Shown here one piece after another: positions 1 through 8,684 of a stretch of DNA of 64,000 nucleotides. Within the stretch, counting starts at the first letter, position 1. Each line of letters begins with the position of its first letter. The notes below the pieces were generated by a model, which saw only the letters and a list, made by a program, of their open reading frames with translations, had not been told where the DNA came from and made no database searches. Source of the DNA: Mycolicibacter minnesotensis (GTDB lineage Bacteria > Actinomycetota > Actinomycetes > Mycobacteriales > Mycobacteriaceae); the NCBI RefSeq assembly GCF_010731755.1, contig NZ_AP022589.1:3844001-3908000 (forward strand), in the 5' to 3' direction. The position numbers and the translations under genes were made by a program.

Positions 1-2
1 CC

Positions 3-422
3 CTGGCCATCATGATCGGCACTGTGGGCGCGATCGGGCCCGGCGTCGTGATCACCATCGACGACTCCGCCCGCGGTGTCGCACCCGAGACCATGCTCGA
101 TGTGATCAACGAGCTGCGGGCGGCCGGCGCCGAGGCCATCGAGGTCCGCGACGGCACCAAGGCGGTGCGCATCGGTGTGGACTCGTGGGTGGCGGGCGCG
201 TCCGGCGCGGTGGAATTCGATGGGACCGTGCTGACGCCTCCGTATTCGGTTCTGGCGATTGGCGATCCGCCGACTTTGGCGGCTGCCATGAACATTCCCG
301 GCGGGGCCGTCGACAGCGTCAGGCGGCTCGGCGGGGCGATGACGGTGCAGCAGGCGGACCGCGTTGAGGTGACCGTGTTGCGGCAACCGAAACCACGCCA
401 ATACGCTCAGCCAGTCAAGTGA
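3..422 (+). CDS. DUF881 family protein, C-terminal part (5' end outside window)
   Basis: The reading frame is open to the left edge, so the internal ATG at 12 is probably not the start. The visible 139 residues contain [31 protein letters not shown] and a final segment with [14 protein letters not shown], the pattern of the C-terminal half of DUF881 proteins. These are predicted membrane-anchored proteins with a coiled coil, present in mycobacteria next to gcvH (Rv1825 is the counterpart by position). The molecular role is unknown. The gene ends 28 bases before gcvH on the same strand, so the two may be co-transcribed. Family assignment is fairly sure; no function is claimed. Confidence 0.8.
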   Translation: MAIMIGTVGAIGPGVVITIDDSARGVAPETMLDVINELRAAGAEAIEVRDGTKAVRIGVDSWVAGASGAVEFDGTVLTPPYSVLAIGDPPTLAAAMNIPGGAVDSVRRLGGAMTVQQADRVEVTVLRQPKPRQYAQPVK

Positions 423-450
423 GCCCGACAGCGCAAGGAGCACGATCACC

Positions 451-864
451 GTGAGTTCGGAAAGTTCAGTTCCGTCCGACCTGTATTACACCGCGGAGCA
501 CGAGTGGGTTCGCCGCACCGGACCCGACGCCGTCCGGGTGGGCATCACCGATTTCGCGCAGGCGGCGCTGGGCGATGTGGTTTTCGTTCAGCTACCTGCA
601 GTGGGCACCGAGGTGACCGCCGGCGAAGCTTTCGGCGAGGTGGAGTCGACCAAATCCGTTTCCGACCTCTACGCGCCGATCACCGCCTCGGTGATCGCTG
701 TCAACGCCGAGCTGGACGCGAACCCGCAGCTGGTGAACTCCGACCCGTACGGCGCGGGTTGGCTGCTGGAACTTCAGGTGGCAAACGCGGATTCGGCGGG
801 CCTAGACCAGAGTCTGGCGGGGCTGCTGAGCACCGAGGCCTACCGGGCGACGTTGTCGGAATGA
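451..864 (+). CDS. gcvH: Glycine cleavage system H protein
   Basis: H protein carries the lipoyl-bound aminomethyl group between the P, T and L proteins of glycine cleavage. The 137 residues show the complete small lipoyl domain, with the site [15 protein letters not shown] placing the lipoylated lysine at about residue 68, and the usual tail with [15 protein letters not shown]. The GTG start at 451 follows the purine-rich GCAAGGAG. The gene lies about 5 kb from the P-protein gene and has no riboswitch in front of it, unlike gcvB at 5744. It precedes garA as in M. tuberculosis (Rv1826-Rv1827). Length is normal for the family. Confidence 0.96.
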   Translation: MSSESSVPSDLYYTAEHEWVRRTGPDAVRVGITDFAQAALGDVVFVQLPAVGTEVTAGEAFGEVESTKSVSDLYAPITASVIAVNAELDANPQLVNSDPYGAGWLLELQVANADSAGLDQSLAGLLSTEAYRATLSE

Positions 865-913
865 CGGTTGCTAGCCTGCCTGCCGGGACGCGCCGGGCAT
901 CCGGCGACACGAT

Positions 914-952
914 CCCGCGGTGCGGGGGACATGACGTACCGCTGCGCGGTAC
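914..952. other. Two adjacent short hairpins between gcvH and garA
   Basis: The 175-base gap after gcvH holds two inverted repeats: CCCGC-GGT-GCGGG at 914-926 and a perfect 7-base stem GTACCGC-TGC-GCGGTAC at 936-952. Neither is followed by a T run. They could weaken read-through from gcvH or shape the garA leader, whose promoter should lie in this gap. No clear -10 box was found. Confidence 0.35.
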
Positions 953-1039
953 GGTCGACTCAACGATTCGGGGTTGGGCGCCACAGATGTCCGGCAGGTG
1001 CGACCAGGTAGCAGATCAGCGGCCAGTGAGGAGTAGTGC

Positions 1040-1525
1040 GTGACGGAGAAGGACCCGGCGACGGGGCAAGACCAGTTGGGCGATGAGGTCACCGCGGAAA
1101 CCACATCGGTTTTCCGCGCCGACTTTCTGAGCGAACTCGACGCTCCCGCGCAGGCGGGCGGCGACAGCCTGACCTCGGGTGTGGAGGGGCTGCCTGCGGG
1201 TTCCGCGCTGCTGGTCGTCAAGCGTGGACCCAACGCCGGATCGCGATTCCTGCTTGACCAGCCTGTCACCGCAGCGGGTCGGCATCCCGACAGCGACATC
1301 TTCCTCGATGACGTCACCGTGAGTCGCCGTCATGCCGAGTTCCGGCTGGAGGGCAACGAGTTTCAGGTCGTCGACGTCGGCAGCCTCAACGGCACCTACG
1401 TCAACCGGGAGCCGGTCGATTCGGCTGTCCTGGTCAATGGTGACGAGGTCCAGGTCGGCAAGTTCCGCCTGGTATTCCTGACCGGCCCGAAGACGGCTGA
1501 GACCGAGGCCGGGCCGGGCAGCTAG
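1040..1525 (+). CDS. garA: GarA, FHA-domain regulator of TCA cycle and glutamate metabolism
   Basis: GarA binds and regulates 2-oxoglutarate dehydrogenase, NAD-glutamate dehydrogenase and glutamate synthase in mycobacteria and is switched off by Ser/Thr kinase phosphorylation. The 161-residue protein has the N-terminal ETTSVF motif with threonines at exactly positions 21 and 22, the PknG and PknB sites. A C-terminal FHA domain follows with Arg81 (GRHPDSDI), Ser95 (SRRHAE) and Asn117 (GSLNGTYV) as phosphothreonine-binding residues. The GTG start at 1040 follows GAGGAGTA. The stop overlaps the next GTG by one base (TAGTG), so the MerR gene is probably translationally coupled. Confidence 0.97.
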   Translation: MTEKDPATGQDQLGDEVTAETTSVFRADFLSELDAPAQAGGDSLTSGVEGLPAGSALLVVKRGPNAGSRFLLDQPVTAAGRHPDSDIFLDDVTVSRRHAEFRLEGNEFQVVDVGSLNGTYVNREPVDSAVLVNGDEVQVGKFRLVFLTGPKTAETEAGPGS

Positions 1526-2262
1526 TGAGCGCGCCTGACAGCCCTGAACTGGCCGGGATGTCGATCGGAGCGGTACTGGATCTGCTCCGCCCGGATTTTC
1601 CCGACGTTACGGTCTCCAAGATTCGTTTTCTGGAGACCGAGGGGCTGGTCATGCCGCAGCGTGCGGCGTCAGGCTATCGGCGGTTCAGCGCGTACGACTG
1701 CGCTCGGTTGCGCTACGTGCTGACCGCGCAACGCGATCACTACCTGCCGCTGAAGGTGATCAAGGCGCGGCTGGATGCCGAACCGGACGGGGCACTGCCC
1801 TCGGCCGAGTCGCCGTATCCCACGCCGCGACTGGTGGCGGCCGGGGGAGAGCGCAGCCAACGCGGGGCGGCTCTCCCGGTGCCACCCCGCCAGGTGCGGC
1901 TGAGTCGGGAGGACCTCCTGGCTCGCTCGGGTGGCGATGACGCACTGCTGACAGCACTGGTCAGATCCGGTGTGATCAACGCCGGGCCCGGCGGCCTGTT
2001 CGACGAACATGCGGTCGTCATAGTCCAGTGCGCGCGCGGGCTGGCCGACTACGGTGTCGAAGCGCGGCATCTGCGGGCATTCCGTTCGGCGGCCGACCGG
2101 CAGTCCGACCTGATCGCCCAGATTGCCGGCCCGCTGGTCAAGGGGGGCAAGGCGGGCGGGCGGGACCGCGCCGACGACTTGGCTCGCGAGGTCGCGGCGC
2201 TGGCGATCGCGCTGCACACCGCGCTGCTCAAGTCCTCGGTCCACGACGTACTGCACGGCTGA
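1525..2262 (+). CDS. MerR-family transcriptional regulator (Rv1828-like)
   Basis: The 245-residue protein starts with a winged-helix MerR domain: [14 protein letters not shown], then [14 protein letters not shown] and [17 protein letters not shown], the helix-turn-helix and wing of the family. A dimerisation helix follows near residue 70. The C-terminal part is not a known ligand domain and lacks the metal-binding cysteines of classic MerR sensors. It matches the position and type of Rv1828. The GTG start overlaps the garA stop by one base. It may control the downstream nuclease gene, as a direct repeat lies in that gap, but this is inference. Confidence 0.88.
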   Translation: MSAPDSPELAGMSIGAVLDLLRPDFPDVTVSKIRFLETEGLVMPQRAASGYRRFSAYDCARLRYVLTAQRDHYLPLKVIKARLDAEPDGALPSAESPYPTPRLVAAGGERSQRGAALPVPPRQVRLSREDLLARSGGDDALLTALVRSGVINAGPGGLFDEHAVVIVQCARGLADYGVEARHLRAFRSAADRQSDLIAQIAGPLVKGGKAGGRDRADDLAREVAALAIALHTALLKSSVHDVLHG

Positions 2263-2340
2263 GGACTAGACTTCGCTTCGACGGCTCGTTGCGCGGCCAC
2301 GGTTGTCTGACCGTCGGTATCGCGGCGAGTCATACTGGTA

Positions 2341-2368
2341 CACATAGGGATCCTGGGCCACATAGGGA
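2341..2368. promoter_or_regulatory. Direct repeat CACATAGGGA, possible operator/promoter of the nuclease gene
   Basis: CACATAGGGA occurs at 2341-2350 and again at 2359-2368, an 18-base period placing both copies on one helix face after nearly two turns. A possible -10 box CATACT lies just upstream at about 2332. The site sits between a MerR gene and the bifunctional nuclease gene, so either regulator of this cluster might bind here. Only the repeat itself is certain. Confidence 0.35.
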
Positions 2369-2405
2369 CTGTGCGAGACAGGCGAACGCGGAGGGCTGAC
2401 TGGAG

Positions 2406-2900
2406 ATGGGTGAAGTACGCGTGGTCGGCATCCGCGTCGAGCAGCCGCAGAACCAGCCGGTACTGCTTCTGCGCGAGGCCGATGGTGACCGATACCTTCC
2501 GATCTGGATCGGGCAGGCCGAGGCCGCTGCGATCGCACTGGAGCAGCAGGGCGTAGAGCCGGCACGTCCCCTGACCCACGATCTGATCCGGGACCTCATC
2601 GGCGCACTCGGGCACTCACTCAAAGAGGTCCGCATCGTCGATCTGCAAGAGGGCACGTTCTACGCCGACTTGATCTTCGACCGTGACATCACGGTGTCGG
2701 CGCGTCCGTCGGACTCGGTGGCCATCGCCTTGCGGGTGGGAGTGCCGATCTATGTCGAGGAGTCGGTGTTGGCCGAAGCGGGCCTCCTGATTCCCGACGA
2801 GAACGACGACGAGAGCGACGGCGCGGTACGCGAAGACGAGGTGGAGAAGTTCAAGGAATTCCTCGATAGCGTGTCGCCGGACGATTTCAAAGCAACCTGA
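2406..2900 (+). CDS. Bifunctional nuclease family protein (DUF151, Rv1829-like)
   Basis: The 164-residue protein begins MGEVRVVGIRVEQPQNQPV and has the family pattern LREADGDRYLPIWIGQAEAAAIA, followed by DLIGALGHSLKEVRIVDL and ARPSDSVAIALR. This is the DUF151 fold, some members of which have DNase and RNase activity. The acidic C-terminal tail (about residues 135-160) is common in actinobacterial members. It is flanked by two MerR regulators as in M. tuberculosis. Physiological substrate is unknown; family assignment is firm. Confidence 0.92.
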   Translation: MGEVRVVGIRVEQPQNQPVLLLREADGDRYLPIWIGQAEAAAIALEQQGVEPARPLTHDLIRDLIGALGHSLKEVRIVDLQEGTFYADLIFDRDITVSARPSDSVAIALRVGVPIYVEESVLAEAGLLIPDENDDESDGAVREDEVEKFKEFLDSVSPDDFKAT

Positions 2901-3133
2901 CCCGGCGCGGCGGACTCAGCCTCGTCACAGATCCGTTTCATCTCTCTGCGGTCAGCGCGACACGCCCGAACGAAAGCATTGCGGGCAAAACACGGCCCCC
3001 ATACTTGAACCACGGCGGGAACAACTGCACAGCAGCCCGGCGAACGGCGTATGCTCACGACCAACTCGGGCAAGAGCAAACGCGGCCACTGGCCAGCCAG
3101 TGGCAACGAGCGCGATCGGCGAGAGGAAGCAGC

Positions 3134-3769
<636 letters not shown>

Positions 3770-3780
3770 GGGCCCGACAC

Positions 3781-3802
3781 CGGCAGGCCTAGCGCCTTGC
3801 CG
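3781..3802. terminator. Weak hairpin between converging genes
   Basis: CGGCAGG and CCTTGCCG form an imperfect stem with a 7-base loop in the 55-base space between the converging resR-like and TetR genes. There is no T run on either side. Intrinsic terminators without U tracts are usual in mycobacteria, so it may act in both directions. Confidence 0.35.
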
Positions 3803-3824
3803 AAACCTCTTGGGGCGCGGGGTT

Positions 3825-4451
3825 TTACTTCCCGACGGCGCGTTCGGCCATCGGGGTGAGGACTTCCTGGGCGAACCGGCGTAAAGCTGCGTCATCGCGG
3901 AAATCCGGATCGGTGGACGGCATCGAGACATAGGTCAGAAAGAGCCGGGCAAAGACATCGGCCACCCAGCGCTCCGCCTGCCCGGGACCGCCGGGTGCGT
4001 CGCCGTGAAGGTAGTTGGCGATGAATGCCGTGCCCATCGCGAGCAGATCCGCGGAATCGGTGGCCGGTAGCGGCCCGAACTGGCCTGCACGGCTCAGCAT
4101 CGGATGTGTACGGGCGAACGTGATGGCCGCCACGAACGCCTCGGCGACGCCGTGGTTGCGGTCGTGGGTGTTGTCGATCGCGTCGGCCACCGCGGCCAGA
4201 AAGCGCTGGGTCTCCCGGCGGATCAACGCTTGGATCAGATCCTCGCGGCGGGGATAGCGCCGATAGGCGGTCATGCGTGACACGCCCGCGCGCCGGACCA
4301 CGTCTTCGATGGTGATGCGTCCCAGGCCCGCCGTTGCGGCTTCGTGGACGGCGGCGTCGAGGATGCGCTGGGCTGTCGGGTCGGCGGCGTGTTCGGGGGG
4401 CACCCCGGCGACTGCCTGGCCGATCACGCTGACGAAGTGCGGGTCGATCAT
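3825..4451 (-). CDS. TetR/AcrR-family transcriptional regulator
   Basis: The 208-residue protein has a classic TetR DNA-binding domain at residues 25-75: AQRILDAAVHEAATAGL, ITIEDVVRRAGVSRMTAYRRYPRREDLIQALI. The rest is a helical ligand-binding domain without recognisable ligand residues. Its ATG overlaps the stop of the upstream oxygenase gene by four bases (ATGA at 4448-4451), so it is the second gene of that operon. An inverted repeat in front of the operon at 5367-5403 is a candidate for its own operator, which would make the pair autoregulated. Confidence 0.92.
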   Translation of the reverse strand: MIDPHFVSVIGQAVAGVPPEHAADPTAQRILDAAVHEAATAGLGRITIEDVVRRAGVSRMTAYRRYPRREDLIQALIRRETQRFLAAVADAIDNTHDRNHGVAEAFVAAITFARTHPMLSRAGQFGPLPATDSADLLAMGTAFIANYLHGDAPGGPGQAERWVADVFARLFLTYVSMPSTDPDFRDDAALRRFAQEVLTPMAERAVGK

Positions 4452-5356
4452 GGCGCCCCGGTGTTGGTGGCCCCGACACCGGCGGCACGTTCACGCGCCA
4501 ATCGGACATAGGCGGGAATGCCGAATGCCCACCTGGTCCGGCGGACATCTAGCTGCAGCGCCGGGCTGATGAGGGGCCGTGCCAGCAGCGAGGGGCGATC
4601 GAATCCGGTGAGTTCGCGCGCCCAGCGCGGGGCGTAGCTCATACCGGCGTGCACTGCGAAGCGGTGCATGCTGCGGTCGAGCGGGTCGGGAAGCCGCGGC
4701 AGGAAGGGTGCGGTGAGCAGGAATTCGATGAATTCGCGGGTCTGCGCGTTGACGCTGAGTTGCGGGCGCATCCGGGACACGAAGTCATCGAGTTCGGCCA
4801 TGGTCGAGGGCACGTGATCGGCGCCGGCCATCCGACCGATAGTGGCCTGTTCGGCCAGGTAGCGGTCACGTTCGTGCGGCGACAGCGGACGGTTCGTGCG
4901 CTCGAACACCCGCATGATCATCCACGGGATGCAGGTGTGCACCCAGGCCAGCAGCTCGGGATCGAGCGCCCGGTAGGCCACGCCGTCGGGGCGGGTGCCC
5001 GATACGTGGGCGTGGATGGACTTGACCTGCTCGATCAGCCGCGTCGCGGCCTCGGTGTTGCCGAAGGTTGTGGTCAACACGTATCCCAGGGTGGTACGGG
5101 CGCGCCGGAACGGGTCCTGCCGATACGACGAGAGGTCCTGCACCCCGGCGATCACCGACGGATGCAGAATCTCCAGCACTATCGCCGACAATCCGGCCTG
5201 CGACACCGCGGCCAGGTCGGCGTTCACCTCCCAGGACACGCTGCCCGGACCGATCAGGCCCGGGTCTCCGGGCGGACCGCCATAGATCCCGGGATCGTCG
5301 TGGCGGCCGGCAGTGGCCTGGAATTCGTCGATGATGCGTTGCCGTAGCGTGCCCAT
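4448..5356 (-). CDS. Oxygenase MpaB-family protein (DUF2236)
   Basis: The frame extends up to 5536, but ATG at 5356 is chosen because AAAGGGTGGAG lies just before it and the extra 60 residues are basic and unlike the family. The 302-residue protein contains GPGSVSWEVNADLAAVSQAG, LEILHPSVIAGV, the region LLAWVHTCIPWMIM and a conserved histidine pair pattern typical of MpaB/latex-clearing-type (DUF2236) proteins, thought to be heme b oxygenases. The substrate is unknown. Mycobacteria carry many paralogues, often paired with TetR regulators, as here with a four-base overlap. Confidence 0.85.
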   Translation of the reverse strand: MGTLRQRIIDEFQATAGRHDDPGIYGGPPGDPGLIGPGSVSWEVNADLAAVSQAGLSAIVLEILHPSVIAGVQDLSSYRQDPFRRARTTLGYVLTTTFGNTEAATRLIEQVKSIHAHVSGTRPDGVAYRALDPELLAWVHTCIPWMIMRVFERTNRPLSPHERDRYLAEQATIGRMAGADHVPSTMAELDDFVSRMRPQLSVNAQTREFIEFLLTAPFLPRLPDPLDRSMHRFAVHAGMSYAPRWARELTGFDRPSLLARPLISPALQLDVRRTRWAFGIPAYVRLARERAAGVGATNTGAP

Positions 5357-5366
5357 CTCCACCCTT

Positions 5367-5403
5367 TGGTATGAATGTGACAATTTGAGTATTAGATATA
5401 CCA
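5367..5403. promoter_or_regulatory. AT-rich inverted repeat upstream of the oxygenase-TetR operon
   Basis: TGGTAT at 5367-5372 and ATACCA at 5398-5403 are inverted arms around an unusually AT-rich 25-base centre containing TATTAGATATA. The site begins 11 bases before the oxygenase start codon. Its position suits a promoter with an overlapping TetR operator. The arms are short, so this remains a candidate. Confidence 0.4.
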
Positions 5404-5489
5404 CTTGCGGGGAAGGGGAGCCACGCGTTTTCGGTCGGCGCTGTGGTCGCGCAACGGACGGCAGGTAGTATTGGCTCCGCATCAGCCCC

Positions 5490-5703
5490 GCGCGGGAGAG
5501 TTCCGCGGCAGCCAGCCGCGGACGCCGAAGGAGCAATACCTCTCCGTCAACCTCTCAGGCACCCGGACCGCGCCGGCATTGATGCCTCTGGAAAGCGGTG
5601 ACGCCCTGCGGGGTTGCACCCGCCCATGGGGAAAGGCGCCGCAGGTGATCGCGGTGCCGAATCTCTCAGGCGCCCGGGCCGGGCAGACGACAGAGGGGGA
5701 GGA
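5490..5703 (+). promoter_or_regulatory. Tandem glycine riboswitch (gcvT element) upstream of gcvB
   Basis: Two glycine aptamers in series are visible. The first opens with GCGGGAGAGTTCC at 5492, continues with GACGCCGAAGGAGCAA and CCTCTCAGGCACCCGGACCG, and closes with CTCTGGAAAG near 5587. The second has CCCATGGGGAAAGGCG, GTGCCGAATCTCTCAGG and CCGGGCAGACGACAGAGGGGG ending near 5702. These are the conserved J-region and P3 elements of the class. It is followed after about 40 bases by the GTG of glycine decarboxylase. In bacteria this element normally switches expression on when glycine is high. Exact ends are estimates. Confidence 0.95.
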
Positions 5704-5743
5704 CACGAATACTCTCGCCGTCGTCTAGCGCTCAGGAGCTCCC

Positions 5744-8575
5744 GTGTCCGTGCCCACCGAATCCCGCTTTGTAGACCGGCACATCGGCCCGGACAGTGCC
5801 GCGATCAGTGCGATGCTCGCCGCCATCGGTGTCGCGTCGCTGGAGGATCTGGCCGCCAAGGCTGTGCCCGCCGGCATTCTTGACGCGCTGAGCGGCGACG
5901 GCGTTGCGCCGGGGCTGGACGTCCTACCGGCCCCGGCCACCGAGGCTCAGACGCTGAGCGAGTTGCGTGATCTGGCCGACGCCAGCACCGTCGCGGTCTC
6001 CATGATCGGCCAGGGCTACTACGACACCCTCACCCCGCAGGTGTTGTTGCGCAACATCCTGCAGAACCCGGCGTGGTACACCGCCTACACGCCCTACCAG
6101 CCGGAGATCAGCCAGGGCCGGCTGGAAGCGCTACTGAATTTCCAGACCATGATCGCCGAGCTGACCGGCCTCGAGATCGCCAACGCCTCGATGCTCGACG
6201 AGGGCACCGCGGCCGCCGAGGCGATGACGCTGATGCATCGTGCCACGCGGGGCACCTCCCATCGCTTGCTGGTCGACAGCGACGTGTTCACCCAGACCGC
6301 CGCGGTCCTGGCGACCCGGGCCGAGCCGCTGCGCATCGAGATCGTCACCGCAGACCTGCGGGCGGGCCTGCCCGACGGCGACTTCTTCGGCGTGATCGTG
6401 CAGGTTCCGGGGCGCTCGGGACGGATCACGGACTGGGCGGACCTGATCGAGGCCGCCCACGGGCGAGGCGCACTGGTGGCGGTCGGCACAGACTTGCTGG
6501 CATGCACGCTGCTCACGCCGCCCGGGGACATCGGTGCCGACGTGGCGTTCGGCAGTGCCCAGCGTTTCGGGGTCCCGATGGGCTTCGGCGGCCCGCACGC
6601 CGGCTTCCTGGCGGTGCACTCCGGCCATGCCCGGCAGCTGCCCGGCCGGCTGGTCGGGGTTTCTCGGGACAGCGACGGCGCCGACGCCTACCGGCTGGCG
6701 TTGCAGACCCGCGAGCAGCACATCCGTCGTGACAAGGCGACCTCCAACATCTGCACGGCGCAGGTGCTGCTGGCCGTGATGGCCGCCATGTATGCCAGCT
6801 ATCACGGTGCCCAGGGCCTGACCGCGATCGCGCGGCGCGTGCACAGTCAAGCCGAGAAGATCGGCGCAGCCCTTGGTGATGCACTGGTCCACGACCACTA
6901 CTTCGACACCGTGCTGGCCCGGGTGCCCGGTCGTGCCGACGAGATCATCGCCGTGGCCAAGGCGGCCGGCATCAACCTGTGGCGCGTCGATGCCGACCAC
7001 ATCTCGGTGGCCTGTGACGAGACCACCACCGACGTGCACGTGTCCGCGGTCCTGGACGCCTTCGGCCTGGCCGCGGTCGAACCTGTCGGCGTCGCCATCG
7101 ACACCCGCACGTCGGAGTTCCTGACGCACCCGGCGTTCGTGCGCTACCGCACCGAGACCGCCATGATGCGCTACCTGCGGTCCCTGTCGGACAAGGACAT
7201 CGCCCTGGACCGCAGCATGATCCCGCTCGGATCGTGCACGATGAAGCTCAACGCCGCCGCCGAGATGGAGTCGATCACCTGGCCGGAATTCGCGCGTCAG
7301 CACCCGTTCGCCCCGGTCGACGACGCGGTGGGCCTGCGCACGCTCATCGCGCAACTGCAGGGCTGGTTGTCGGCGATCACCGGCTATGACGCGGTGTCGC
7401 TGCAACCCAACGCGGGGTCGCAGGGTGAGTACGCGGGCCTGCTGGCCATCCACGCCTATCACGCCAGCCGCGGCGAGTCTCACCGTGACATCTGCCTGAT
7501 CCCGTCCAGCGCGCACGGCACCAACGCCGCCTCGGCGGCGCTGGCCGGGATGCGGGTGGTTGTGGTGGCCTGTCGTGACAACGGCGACGTCGACCTCGAC
7601 GATCTGCGTGCCAAGGTCGACGCGCACGCGGCGGCGTTGTCGGCACTGATGATCACCTACCCCTCCACGCATGGGGTCTACGAGCACGACATCGCCGAGA
7701 TCTGCGCGGCCGTCCACGACGCGGGCGGGCAGGTCTACGTCGATGGAGCCAACCTCAACGCGCTGGTCGGACTGGCCCGGCCCGGCCGCTTCGGTGGCGA
7801 CGTCAGCCACCTGAACCTGCACAAGACGTTCTGCATCCCGCACGGCGGCGGTGGGCCCGGTGTCGGACCGGTGGCGGTGCGTGCGCACCTGGCCGAATTC
7901 CTGCCGGGGCACCCGTTGGCCGCTGAGTTGCCCGGCGGGCAGCCGGTGTCTGCGGCGCCCTACGGTTCGGCGTCGATCCTGCCGATCACCTGGGCCTACA
8001 TCCGGATGATGGGAGCCGACGGCCTGCGTGCGGCGTCGCTGACCGCGATCGCGTCGGCAAACTACATAGCCCGCCGCCTCGACGAGCACTACCCGGTGCT
8101 CTACACCGGCGAGAACGGCATGGTCGCTCACGAGTGCATCCTCGATCTGCGGGAGATCACCAAGAGCACCGGCGTCACGGTTGACGACGTCGCAAAACGG
8201 TTGGCCGACTATGGTTTCCATGCACCGACCATGAGCTTCCCGGTGGCGGGAACCCTGATGGTGGAGCCCACCGAGAGTGAGAGTCTGGCCGAGCTCGACG
8301 CGTTCTGCGAGGCGATGATCGCCATTCGCGGCGAGATCGACCGGGTCGGCGCCGGTGAATGGCCGGTCGAAGACAATCCGCTGCGCGGGGCGCCGCACAC
8401 CGCGGAATGCCTTGTGGTGGACAAGTGGGAACACCCCTACACCCGCGAGCAGGCCGCCTATCCGCTGGGAGGTGACTTCCGGCCCAAGGTATGGCCTCCG
8501 GTGCGCCGCATCGACGGGGCTTTCGGCGACCGGAATCTGGTCTGCTCCTGCCCGCCGGTGGAAGATTTCGCCTGA
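5744..8575 (+). CDS. gcvB: Glycine dehydrogenase (decarboxylating), P protein
   Basis: The P protein decarboxylates glycine with pyridoxal phosphate and passes the aminomethyl group to lipoyl-H protein. At 943 residues it is the full-length fused form. It begins with [17 protein letters not shown], has [17 protein letters not shown], and in the C-terminal half [15 protein letters not shown] and [18 protein letters not shown] with the PLP lysine at about residue 694. The GTG start at 5744 follows AGGAGCT. Expression is expected to depend on the tandem glycine riboswitch directly upstream. Genes for H protein and others of the system lie elsewhere (gcvH at 451). Confidence 0.98.
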   Translation: MSVPTESRFVDRHIGPDSAAISAMLAAIGVASLEDLAAKAVPAGILDALSGDGVAPGLDVLPAPATEAQTLSELRDLADASTVAVSMIGQGYYDTLTPQVLLRNILQNPAWYTAYTPYQPEISQGRLEALLNFQTMIAELTGLEIANASMLDEGTAAAEAMTLMHRATRGTSHRLLVDSDVFTQTAAVLATRAEPLRIEIVTADLRAGLPDGDFFGVIVQVPGRSGRITDWADLIEAAHGRGALVAVGTDLLACTLLTPPGDIGADVAFGSAQRFGVPMGFGGPHAGFLAVHSGHARQLPGRLVGVSRDSDGADAYRLALQTREQHIRRDKATSNICTAQVLLAVMAAMYASYHGAQGLTAIARRVHSQAEKIGAALGDALVHDHYFDTVLARVPGRADEIIAVAKAAGINLWRVDADHISVACDETTTDVHVSAVLDAFGLAAVEPVGVAIDTRTSEFLTHPAFVRYRTETAMMRYLRSLSDKDIALDRSMIPLGSCTMKLNAAAEMESITWPEFARQHPFAPVDDAVGLRTLIAQLQGWLSAITGYDAVSLQPNAGSQGEYAGLLAIHAYHASRGESHRDICLIPSSAHGTNAASAALAGMRVVVVACRDNGDVDLDDLRAKVDAHAAALSALMITYPSTHGVYEHDIAEICAAVHDAGGQVYVDGANLNALVGLARPGRFGGDVSHLNLHKTFCIPHGGGGPGVGPVAVRAHLAEFLPGHPLAAELPGGQPVSAAPYGSASILPITWAYIRMMGADGLRAASLTAIASANYIARRLDEHYPVLYTGENGMVAHECILDLREITKSTGVTVDDVAKRLADYGFHAPTMSFPVAGTLMVEPTESESLAELDAFCEAMIAIRGEIDRVGAGEWPVEDNPLRGAPHTAECLVVDKWEHPYTREQAAYPLGGDFRPKVWPPVRRIDGAFGDRNLVCSCPPVEDFA

Positions 8576-8684
8576 GCCGCCCGGGGTTTTCGGCAAAGAG
8601 ACAGCAAAGTCTCAGTCGAACCCCAAAAGAGTCTAGGATCGCCCTTACCCAATCCAGGGTTGCGGCTCGTATCTAGGAGGACTC

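Noticed and set aside
5357..5536. 60-residue N-terminal extension of the MpaB-type protein
   Set aside because: It would run into the glycine riboswitch leader, lacks a ribosome site, and ATG at 5356 has a good one.
6131..8596. Long open frame opposite gcvB (821 codons, minus strand)
   Set aside because: It lies wholly antisense to a certain gene, is rich in Arg, Gly and His, and shows no family motif; high-GC codon use commonly leaves the opposite strand open.
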